From the NCBI GenBank assembly GCA_947487745.1, contig CANKXQ010000002.1, positions 1-21,255 on the forward strand: 21,255 nucleotides of DNA. The letters run 5' to 3'. Made by a program: the position numbers and the translations under genes. The notes beneath the pieces are model-generated. The model was not told the origin of the DNA. It saw only the letters and a program-made list of their open reading frames with translations, and searched no databases. Origin of the DNA: Spartobacteria bacterium (GTDB lineage Bacteria > Verrucomicrobiota > Verrucomicrobiia > Chthoniobacterales > Terrimicrobiaceae). Shown piece after piece: positions 15,140-21,255 of the stretch (position 1 is its first letter; the number at the start of each line of letters is the position of its first letter).

Positions 15140-16297
15140 CTAAAATGATCCCCATGTCATGATTTCCACGACGCGAGTCATTTCATTAATGTTATTGTAA
15201 AAATGCGGGCTGAACCTGATCCAACTCTTTCCGCAATGGCTTTTTCTCAGCGACGCACTAACTCCTGCTGCTTCAAGTCTAGAAAAGATTGTGCCACTAT
15301 CTACCGAAGGGTGCCGCGTTGTTAAAATTCCCGACCTCATCGGGTCGTTTGCCTTTGGTGACAAGAATTCAAACCCAGCGTGGTCGAGTTTCTCTTCCAA
15401 AAAATCCCTGCTTTCCAAAATACCGGATTGCACATTCTCCAAGCCGATCTCGAGAAGCATTTCGAGGCTGGCCTTCATTCCATACATACCGGCGATATTC
15501 AAAACTCCCGGTTCATAGCGGCGGGCTGTTTCCTCAAACACAATTTCGTTCTGCGCGATGAAGTCTGGGGATTTCACATTCCAAGCACCGAGCAATGTCG
15601 GACGGCATTTTTCAAAATTCCTCCGCCCCACAAAAACGATTCCCATGGTCATGGGCCCAAGCATCCACTTATGGGCATCGGCACTGAGGAAATCCACGAA
15701 CTCGACATCGAGAGGCGCTGCGCCAAGAGTCTGGATCGCATCAAGGGAAAACAAAACGCCTTTAGACCTGAGCATGCGACCTATGGCCGAAATGTCGATC
15801 CGGCGGCCACTCAAGTAGTGACAGGACGCCAAGGCAACCAACTTTGTTCTCGCTGTCAGCGAAGCCTCGACGAGTTCGGGAGTTATTCTTCCGGGTTGAT
15901 CGGGCACCAGGGGTGTTGCCACAACGCCACGAGAGGCGAGGGCAGTCCAAGGATACACATTCGCAGGGTAATCATCTCCGTAATACAAAACTTCGTCACC
16001 GGCCTGCCAATCCAGTCCATTTGCAAACAAACTCAGCCCGAGCGAAGTCGGGCCGAGCAGTGCTATTTCGTCGGCATGCGCGCCTATGAGCTTTGCACAA
16101 AGCAACCGTGTGCGGGCAACATCCCTCAAAACCTCTCCGAATTCCTGATGCCTGTGGCAACTGGCCTCCGCGTGGGCCTTGATGGCATCCGCAGCCCGTC
16201 GCGGAAGAATCGTGACGCCGGCATGCCCAAGAAAAATCCCGTTTTCAACCACGGGAAACTCCCGCCTGCGCTCGGCCTCGTCTTTGAAAAATCTCAC
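15140..16297 (-). CDS. Class V PLP-dependent aminotransferase / cysteine desulfurase family protein
   Basis: This 385-residue fold type I PLP enzyme shows the family pattern. GIFLGHAGVTILPRR is at the N-terminus, where relatives have LNHAAV. LFSLDAIQTLG (183-192) contains D186, which holds the PLP ring nitrogen. SADAHKWMLGP (205-214) contains K210, the Schiff-base lysine. RYEPGVLNIAGM is the usual substrate-side loop. The likely desulfurase position cannot be fixed, so cysteine desulfurase, selenocysteine lyase and isopenicillin-N-epimerase-like activities all remain possible. The GTG start overlaps the stop of the RelE-like gene as GTGA, with a strong GAGGAG eight bases upstream inside that gene. 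The two are probably translated together. The Fic gene begins about 80 bases downstream on the same strand. Confidence 0.85.
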   Translation of the reverse strand: MRFFKDEAERRREFPVVENGIFLGHAGVTILPRRAADAIKAHAEASCHRHQEFGEVLRDVARTRLLCAKLIGAHADEIALLGPTSLGLSLFANGLDWQAGDEVLYYGDDYPANVYPWTALASRGVVATPLVPDQPGRITPELVEASLTARTKLVALASCHYLSGRRIDISAIGRMLRSKGVLFSLDAIQTLGAAPLDVEFVDFLSADAHKWMLGPMTMGIVFVGRRNFEKCRPTLLGAWNVKSPDFIAQNEIVFEETARRYEPGVLNIAGMYGMKASLEMLLEIGLENVQSGILESRDFLEEKLDHAGFEFLSPKANDPMRSGILTTRHPSVDSGTIFSRLEAAGVSASLRKSHCGKSWIRFSPHFYNNINEMTRVVEIMTWGSF

Positions 16298-16656
16298 TTT
16301 CTCGACTCCTCGGCTTCGTGGATGAGTGACCAGAAATCATTCGTCTTTGCGACTTCGCCGTCCTCTTCATCGATCGGAAGATTCGAGCGAAAAAGGAAGT
16401 CGCGAATCGTGTTTTTGTGAAGCACCCGGTGGATCAAAAGCCCCTCGGGATGCTTCTCAAAATAAATCCGGTAATCCCTCGCCCGATAGCGCAGCAACGA
16501 GCGTCCGTCCCTCGAGACTTTACCAAACTTTTCATCATCGAGAGCGTCCAAATCGCCGGGCAGAAACTGGAATTCCGCGAGGAGATCCAATTGCAAATCT
16601 TTTGGCAGCGCAGCCATCTCTGCTGCGCTGATTCGATTGAAGATCACTTGGAACAC
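16294..16656 (-). CDS. RelE/ParE-like toxin-fold protein
   Basis: This protein of about 120 residues has the RelE/ParE core: an N-terminal helix pair rich in Leu and Asp (LPKDLQLDLLAEF, LDALDDEKFGKV), then RDGRSLLRYRARDYRIYFE and GLLIHRVLHKN, matching the 'YRxRxGdYRviy ... v.i..v.hr' pattern of this fold. Family members are mostly mRNA interferases or gyrase poisons paired with an antitoxin, but some are only structural relatives. No antitoxin gene is found: the upstream side has about 100 bases and then the divergent acs gene, and downstream is an overlapping PLP enzyme. The start is probably GTG at 16656; a GTG at 16647 and an ATG at residue 14 are alternatives. The C-terminal 25 residues (LPIDEEDGEVAKTNDFW and on) extend beyond the usual fold. 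Confidence 0.7.
   Translation of the reverse strand: MFQVIFNRISAAEMAALPKDLQLDLLAEFQFLPGDLDALDDEKFGKVSRDGRSLLRYRARDYRIYFEKHPEGLLIHRVLHKNTIRDFLFRSNLPIDEEDGEVAKTNDFWSLIHEAEESRK
16306..16311 (-). promoter_or_regulatory. Ribosome binding site for the class V aminotransferase GTG start
   Basis: On the minus strand this reads GAGGAG, eight bases before the GTG codon at 16297. It lies inside the end of the RelE-like gene. It supports translation starting at the GTGA overlap. Confidence 0.65.
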
Positions 16657-16760
16657 AATCGCACACTACCCGCTTCAAGACCCTTTTTGGCAAGCAGGGA
16701 TTTTTCATGCTGCGTTGCCAAATGCTCCGCGATCTGCATTAACTCTGCATCCCGCCCTCT
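16657..16760. promoter_or_regulatory. Divergent intergenic region between the RelE-like gene and acs
   Basis: About 100 bases separate two divergent starts, so promoters for both directions should lie here. On the + strand a TTGCCA (16715-16720) and TTAACT (16739-16744) with an 18-base gap form a weak sigma70-like candidate for acs. No clear operator or ribosome binding site was seen before the acs ATG. Confidence 0.3.
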
Positions 16761-18710
16761 ATGAGTAAAAATATCGAATCCCACCTCCAAGAAAAACGCA
16801 TCTTCAAACCTGCCGCAGCCTTCTCAAAAAAAGCCGCACTCAAAAGTTTCGCCGACTACAAAAAACTCCACGCCGATTCACTTAAAAATCCCGAGAAATT
16901 CTGGGCTCGCGAAGCCTCTGAGCTCGTCTGGCAGAAGAAGTGGAAAAAAGTTTTGAACTGGAAATCCCCCTTTGCCGAATGGTTTGTCGGAGGTCGATTG
17001 AACGCCTCGGAGAATTGCTTGGATCGCCATCTTCAAGGCCCCCGGCGCAACAAGGCGGCCATCATTTGGGAAGGCGAGCCGGGCGAACGCCGCACACTGA
17101 CTTACCACCAACTTCACCGTGAGGTCTGTATTTTTGGAAATGTGCTCAAGCGCAATGGCGTCAAAAAAGGCGACCGCGTCCTCATCTATATGCCTCTCAT
17201 TCCCGAGGCCGTCATCGCCATGCTTGCCTGCGCGCGCATTGGAGCCGTTCACACCGTGGTCTTCGGTGGATTCAGCAGTGAGAGCATCAAGGATCGCCTG
17301 GCGGACAGTGGTTCGAAAATTGTGGTGACAGCAGACGCCGGCTACCGCCGTGGTCAATGCGTCACCCTCAAGCAGAATGTCGACCACGCCCTTCAGGGAA
17401 ACACAGAGGTCAAACGCGTCATCGTTGTCAAGCGCACCACGATGGATGTCCATATCGAAGAGGGCCGCGATGTCTGGTGGCATCGCGAGGCCGAATATGT
17501 CGATGCGAACTGCCCTGCCATCCCGCTCGACAGCGAGCATCCGCTCTTCATCCTTTATACAAGCGGATCCACAGGCAAACCGAAGGGCATTCTGCACACG
17601 ACCGGCGGCTACATGACTGGCACGGCTGCCACGAGCAAATACATCTTCGACCTCAAAGAAGAGGATGTTTACTGGTGCACCGCCGATGTGGGCTGGATCA
17701 CCGGGCACAGCTACCTCGTTTACGGCCCGCTCGCCAATGGCGCCACCTGCGTTCTTTATGAGGGTGCCCCGAATTGGCCGGAGCCTGATCGCTTTTGGAA
17801 AATCATCGATGAACTCGGCGTGACGATCCTCTACACTGCGCCCACGGCCATCCGTGCGTTCATGAAATGGGGCGATGAGTGGCCAAAGAAACATGATCTC
17901 TCGTCCCTCCGACTTCTCGGCAGCGTGGGGGAACCCATCAATCCCGAAGCCTGGATGTGGTATCACAAGCACATCGGTGCCGGGCGTTGTCCGATTGTGG
18001 ATACCTGGTGGCAGACTGAGACTGGCATGATTCTCATTTCACCCTTGCCAGGTGCCACGCCTCTCAAACCAGGCACGGCCACGCTTCCTTTCTTCGGCGT
18101 CGATGCAGCGATCGTCGACGACAACGGCAAGGAAGTGAAGCACGGTGAAGGCGGCAAGCTTGTCATACGCAAGCCTTGGCCAGCCATGCTTCGGACAATC
18201 TACGGAGACAAGCCACGCTACAAAAAACAGTATTGGACCGAAGTCAAAGGCGCTTACTTCACGGGTGATGGCGCCCGCCGCGATAAGGATGGCTATTTCT
18301 GGATCGTCGGTCGCATCGATGATGTGTTGAATGTCGCCGGCCACCGACTCGGAACGGCCGAAGTCGAAAGCGCACTGGTCGGTCATCCCTCTGTTGCCGA
18401 AGCGGCAGTTGTGGGGCGTCCCGATGAAATCAAAGGCCAAGGCGTGGTGGCTTTTGTTACCCTCCGCGAAGGCCATGCTGCCTCGAAGCAACTCTCGGCG
18501 GAAATCCGCAACCATGTGGGAAAAGTCATCGGCCCCATTGCCAAGCCGGATGAAATTCGTTTCACCGAGTCCCTGCCAAAAACACGCAGCGGAAAAATCA
18601 TGCGCCGTCTCTTGAAACAAATCGCCGCCGGAGTTCAGATCACCGGCGACACGACGACACTCGAAGATTTGAGCGTTCTCACACGTCTCAGTTCTGCAAA
18701 AGACGAGTAA
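16761..18710 (+). CDS. acs: Acetyl-CoA synthetase
   Basis: This 649-residue enzyme activates acetate to acetyl-AMP and then acetyl-CoA, allowing acetate use or scavenging. The N-terminal ACAS domain includes [15 protein letters not shown] (47-61). The phosphate-binding motif is [15 protein letters not shown] (266-280). The [17 protein letters not shown] region and [10 protein letters not shown] are characteristic of Acs rather than of other acyl-CoA ligases. The C-terminal [15 protein letters not shown] contains K612, equivalent to the lysine (E. coli K609) that is acetylated to switch the enzyme off. Length and all core motifs are normal. It is divergent from the RelE-like gene. The next gene starts within about 55 bases of its stop and may be co-transcribed. 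No acetyltransferase or deacetylase gene is nearby. Confidence 0.97.
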   Translation: MSKNIESHLQEKRIFKPAAAFSKKAALKSFADYKKLHADSLKNPEKFWAREASELVWQKKWKKVLNWKSPFAEWFVGGRLNASENCLDRHLQGPRRNKAAIIWEGEPGERRTLTYHQLHREVCIFGNVLKRNGVKKGDRVLIYMPLIPEAVIAMLACARIGAVHTVVFGGFSSESIKDRLADSGSKIVVTADAGYRRGQCVTLKQNVDHALQGNTEVKRVIVVKRTTMDVHIEEGRDVWWHREAEYVDANCPAIPLDSEHPLFILYTSGSTGKPKGILHTTGGYMTGTAATSKYIFDLKEEDVYWCTADVGWITGHSYLVYGPLANGATCVLYEGAPNWPEPDRFWKIIDELGVTILYTAPTAIRAFMKWGDEWPKKHDLSSLRLLGSVGEPINPEAWMWYHKHIGAGRCPIVDTWWQTETGMILISPLPGATPLKPGTATLPFFGVDAAIVDDNGKEVKHGEGGKLVIRKPWPAMLRTIYGDKPRYKKQYWTEVKGAYFTGDGARRDKDGYFWIVGRIDDVLNVAGHRLGTAEVESALVGHPSVAEAAVVGRPDEIKGQGVVAFVTLREGHAASKQLSAEIRNHVGKVIGPIAKPDEIRFTESLPKTRSGKIMRRLLKQIAAGVQITGDTTTLEDLSVLTRLSSAKDE

Positions 18711-18763
18711 CTTTGAACATCCGAATGCTCCAACCGCCCTCTTGCTTCAGCATGAGTTCAGTC

Positions 18764-19552
18764 ATGTCGAGAATTCGTAACTGCTGCAGGTGGCGGGCGT
18801 TCCTGATCGCTCAGCTCGCCCTCCTCGCCACAATTCTTTCGGCAGGGGCGGAGTGGAGCATCGTTTCCGCGACAGGCCTCGGATCGCCTTCCCCCGGGGT
18901 GGAGGTCATCGAAACCCGCTGTGTGAACGGAAACCAGACCGCCCGAGTCACAGCGCTTTGCTTCAATGACAAAAACCACACTCTTCGCGTCATCGATAGT
19001 CCCTCCCCTGGAAATGCGACACTCGCCAACACTCTGAACAACGCCAAGGTCGTGGCAGGTGTCAACGGGGGCTACTTTCATAAAGACTACCGTCCAGTGG
19101 GTCTCATGATCTCCGATGGCAAAACAATCAACGGCTTTGAGAAGGCAAAACTCCTCAGCGGACTGGTCGGAGTGAGGCAGGATGGCCAAGTTTCGATCCT
19201 CCGTTCGGGGGATTACGATTCCGGTAAATCGCAACTCCTACAAGCCCTCCAATGCGGGCCAATGCTTGTGGAGGACGACCAGTTGGTCCCCGGTCTCAAT
19301 GACGAAAGAATCGCCCGCCGGACTGTTGTGGCGAAGGGAACCCGTGGCGAAACCGCACTCATCTACATCTCATCCGTCACACTGGCAGATGCCGCCCGCA
19401 TCCTCGCGCTGCCTTCGATTCTGGATACATGGAAGCCAAAGACGGCGATCAACCTCGATGGTGGCAGCTCCAGTGGCATGTGGGCAGAAAATGGCATCTC
19501 ACTTGCCGAGCTCGTCCGGGTTCGGAATTTTCTCGCGATTGTTCCGCGCTAA
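18764..19552 (+). CDS. Secreted phosphodiester glycosidase-like protein (NAGPA/DUF2233 family)
   Basis: Numbering is from the ATG at 18764 (262 residues). The N-terminus is a signal peptide with Arg/Lys near the start, a hydrophobic core (FLIAQLALLATIL) and a likely SAGA cleavage site near residue 29. The mature part shows the phosphodiester glycosidase pattern: VNGGYF (100-105), CGPMLV (164-169), ARRTVVA (184-190) and NLDGGSSSGMW (230-240). Relatives include the enzyme that uncovers mannose-6-phosphate, and bacterial proteins thought to act on cell-envelope glycans. The substrate here is unknown. In-frame starts upstream (TTG 18713, ATG 18725, ATG 18752) would add up to 17 residues and place it two to 41 bases after the acs stop. 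I chose the last ATG because it gives a normal-length signal peptide, but this is uncertain. Confidence 0.82.
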   Translation: MSRIRNCCRWRAFLIAQLALLATILSAGAEWSIVSATGLGSPSPGVEVIETRCVNGNQTARVTALCFNDKNHTLRVIDSPSPGNATLANTLNNAKVVAGVNGGYFHKDYRPVGLMISDGKTINGFEKAKLLSGLVGVRQDGQVSILRSGDYDSGKSQLLQALQCGPMLVEDDQLVPGLNDERIARRTVVAKGTRGETALIYISSVTLADAARILALPSILDTWKPKTAINLDGGSSSGMWAENGISLAELVRVRNFLAIVPR

Positions 19553-19604
19553 CTGGGTAAATGAGTTTCACACCCTGATCGGAGTTGTCATTTAGTCTTC
19601 GGCT

Positions 19605-20243
19605 ATGTCCGCACTCAATTCATCAGCTCCGCCATCCGACCTGCGGTGGATTCAGTGTCCGCGCTGTCATGCTTCATTGCGCGATCGCCAGTTGCAACCC
19701 CATGAATTCCTTTGCTGCGGACGCTGTGGCGAGCAGGTCAAGTCAGCACACCCCGGGCGCACGATGATGGCGGCTTGGGCTTTTGCGATGGCTGCCTTGA
19801 TCACGCTCATCCCGGCTAATATGAATCCGATTCTCATCTTCAGCGTGGCGGGGAGTTATCAGGAAAACCTCATAATCACAGGTGTCGAAGGTTTGTGGAT
19901 GCAGGGATTTCAACCCCTCGGCGCGCTCGTTTTTTTCTCTGCCATTTTAGCGCCGGTTTTATACCTGCTCTCGGTCTCTTATGTCTCCGCCTGTTGGACT
20001 CTCCAGATGCGCCTTCCATTCATGGGAGCAGCGTTGCGCCTGGTCGAGGCGCTTGAACCCTGGAATCTCCTGCCGGTTTTTGCCATCGCCTGCATGGTCT
20101 CCGTCGTGAAACTTCGCACCCTCGGCACGGTAAGCTGGGAGCCAGGCTCGCTCTGGATTCTCGCCACTGCCGTGCTCACCATGCTTGCGATTCAGTGCTT
20201 CGACAGGAAATGCGCCGAACTTTATGTGGAGGGCGTGAAATGA
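19605..20243 (+). CDS. PqiA-like membrane protein, zinc-ribbon half
   Basis: This 212-residue protein has an N-terminal zinc-ribbon-like segment (CPRC at 18-21; CCGRC at 37-41) followed by about four transmembrane helices, with AALITLIPANMNPIL (the conserved 'PAN.xP' turn) and later VVKLRTLGTVSW. This is the PqiA/YebS pattern. In E. coli PqiA is a single protein of roughly twice this length with two such modules; here the modules are separate genes. PqiA-type proteins are inner-membrane partners of MCE proteins that bridge the periplasm and move lipids. The gene begins with ATG 52 bases after the glycosidase stop. It overlaps the second PqiA half by four bases (ATGA). Confidence 0.9.
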   Translation: MSALNSSAPPSDLRWIQCPRCHASLRDRQLQPHEFLCCGRCGEQVKSAHPGRTMMAAWAFAMAALITLIPANMNPILIFSVAGSYQENLIITGVEGLWMQGFQPLGALVFFSAILAPVLYLLSVSYVSACWTLQMRLPFMGAALRLVEALEPWNLLPVFAIACMVSVVKLRTLGTVSWEPGSLWILATAVLTMLAIQCFDRKCAELYVEGVK

Positions 20244-20740
20244 CAGCCCACCACCGTTATGAATTGTCAAAGGCCCTCACAGTCGCAGCCATTATCCTCT
20301 ACATCCCGGCAAATTTTTTACCGGTGATGACAATTACGATCACTGGGCAGGTGGAATCCCTCACCGTCATGGGTGGGGTCATGGAACTCTACGACACCGG
20401 GCTTGTCCCCGTGGCAGTTGTGGTTTTTCTGGCAAGCGTCGTTGTGCCGGCTGTGAAACTCGTATCGCTTTCTTGGTTGCTGAGCTTGCACGGATCAGAC
20501 ATTTCGCAATCCCGTCGCATGAAGGTTCACGCATTTCTTACGCGCATAGGCACCTGGGCAATGATTGATGTGTTTCTTCTTTCGATCCTCGTCGCCGTCG
20601 GGCAACTTGGAATTTTAGCCAGTGTGCAAGCAGAGGTTGGCGCACTTTTTTTTGCAGTGATGATTATTTGCACGCTCTACGCAGCGGATGTCTATAAGAC
20701 TCACATGATCTGGCGGCATCCATTGCCAAAATCCCAATGA
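20240..20740 (+). CDS. PqiA-like membrane protein, second half
   Basis: This 166-residue integral membrane protein has four predicted helices: VAAIILYIPANFLPVMTI with the PAN-LP turn, LVPVAVVVFLASVVVPAVKL, WAMIDVFLLSILVAVG, and ALFFAVMIICTLYAADV. It equals the C-terminal module of PqiA. It lacks the N-terminal Cys pairs seen in the preceding half, so only one module keeps a zinc-ribbon. The ATG at 20240 overlaps the previous stop as ATGA, and the PqiB-like gene starts in the same way at its own stop. The three genes are thus translationally coupled, and the two halves probably form one complex with the MCE protein. Confidence 0.9.
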   Translation: MTAHHRYELSKALTVAAIILYIPANFLPVMTITITGQVESLTVMGGVMELYDTGLVPVAVVVFLASVVVPAVKLVSLSWLLSLHGSDISQSRRMKVHAFLTRIGTWAMIDVFLLSILVAVGQLGILASVQAEVGALFFAVMIICTLYAADVYKTHMIWRHPLPKSQ

Positions 20741-21255
20741 CGAATCAGCACGAACAACACGACCATGGAGTCATCAGCGACTCCCGCAAACGCAGCGTTG
20801 CCTGGGTTTTGATTTTCCCGCTCATCGCAGCTGCAGCCACCGCATGGTTTCTGTGGACCGACTACAAATCGATGGGGCCTGAAATCGAAATCTCATTCGA
20901 TGAGGTGCCAGGTATTCAGGCAGGTAAAACCCCGCTCGTCTATCGCGGCGTGGATGCGGGAATGGTCACCGCAGTGGAACTGGATAAAAATCTCAACAAG
21001 GTTCTCGTCAAAGTCCGCCTCAAGGAGTTTGCGGCAGGTCTTGCGAGCGAGGAGACCGACTTCTGGGTGGAAAAACCAGTCATCACCTTGGCGGAGCTCA
21101 CCGGTCTTGAATCCATCATCCAGGGCAACTCGATCCGCGCTCGGAACCCCGGTGGTGACTCGGCGACCCGTTTTGTGGGACTCCCCGAACCGCCCCTCAT
21201 GCCGCTTCTTCCCGGTGCCTTCACCGTCCGACTCAAAGGTGCCCAGATTCCATTT
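20737..21255 (+). CDS. PqiB/MCE-domain protein, N-terminal part (3' end outside window)
   Basis: This frame is open from an ATG overlapping the preceding TGA to the end of the window: 173 codons with no stop. The N-terminus is hydrophilic (MTNQHEQHDHG). A single transmembrane anchor follows (about 21-41, VAWVLIFPLIAAAATAWFLW). An MCE domain begins near residue 49: EIEISFDEVPGIQAGKT, then VYRGVDAGMVTAVEL, the typical 'GIxxGxTxVxYxGVxVGxV' pattern. PqiB and YebT carry several MCE domains that stack into a periplasmic tube for lipid transport between membranes; further domains would lie beyond the window. A short stretch (SEETDFWVEKPVITLAEL) matches the PqiB 'FWVVxPxIS' feature. Confidence 0.9.
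   Translation, partial: MTNQHEQHDHGVISDSRKRSVAWVLIFPLIAAAATAWFLWTDYKSMGPEIEISFDEVPGIQAGKTPLVYRGVDAGMVTAVELDKNLNKVLVKVRLKEFAAGLASEETDFWVEKPVITLAELTGLESIIQGNSIRARNPGGDSATRFVGLPEPPLMPLLPGAFTVRLKGAQIPF

Noticed and set aside
15060..15155. N-terminal extension of the Fic protein to 15155
   Set aside because: The stretch is AT-rich, overlaps the aminotransferase stop and has no conserved look; the ATG at 15059 starts directly at the winged helix.
16878..17972. 364-codon minus-strand open frame inside acs
   Set aside because: It is a shadow of acs, which has all its motifs on the + strand.

Overview
The window is a densely packed bacterial chromosome segment with no gap longer than about 100 bases. 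There are no tRNA or rRNA genes, no CRISPR array and no recognisable transposase. Several features indicate a Gram-negative envelope: an AsmA-like protein, two PqiA-type membrane proteins and an MCE-domain PqiB-like protein. The ACGGAG-type short repeats, the RelE-like/PLP-enzyme style of neighbourhood and the general gene content suggest a member of the Verrucomicrobiota or a related PVC lineage. That placement is inference from memory, not a computed result.

Left part (1-12385): a class I glutamine amidotransferase tail on the + strand meets the end of a long minus-strand gene train. Read in transcription order, the train is: a ThiF/MoeB-type E1-like enzyme with a rhodanese domain; a small Trm112-like protein; a threonyl-tRNA synthetase that stops in the middle of its catalytic domain; primosomal helicase PriA; a large AsmA-like protein; a HEAT-repeat/THUMP-like RNA methyltransferase; a secreted DUF362 protein; and a Ski2-like DExH helicase. 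From priA onward each junction is a 4-base stop/start overlap or a 2-base gap, so this part looks like one translationally coupled operon. The Trm112-like gene lies between two inverted copies of a 27-30 bp repeat built from ACGGAGnnn units.

Middle part (12507-16656): a + strand protein made of two fused AsnC/siroheme-decarboxylase-like halves is transcribed divergently from the E1-like gene. It faces a minus-strand group of three genes: a RelE/ParE-like toxin-fold protein, a class V PLP-dependent aminotransferase overlapping it by 4 bases, and a Fic-fold protein whose catalytic histidine is glutamine.

Right part (16761-21255): + strand genes for acetyl-CoA synthetase (acs), a secreted phosphodiester-glycosidase-like protein, and a pqi-type envelope lipid-transport operon (two separate PqiA halves, then a PqiB/MCE protein cut by the window end).

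No clearly new multi-gene system is proven here. The points most worth a second look are the truncated threonyl-tRNA synthetase with an intact editing site, the inverted-repeat cassette around the Trm112-like gene, the His-less Fic protein that keeps its inhibitory motif, and the toxin-like gene coupled to a PLP enzyme.
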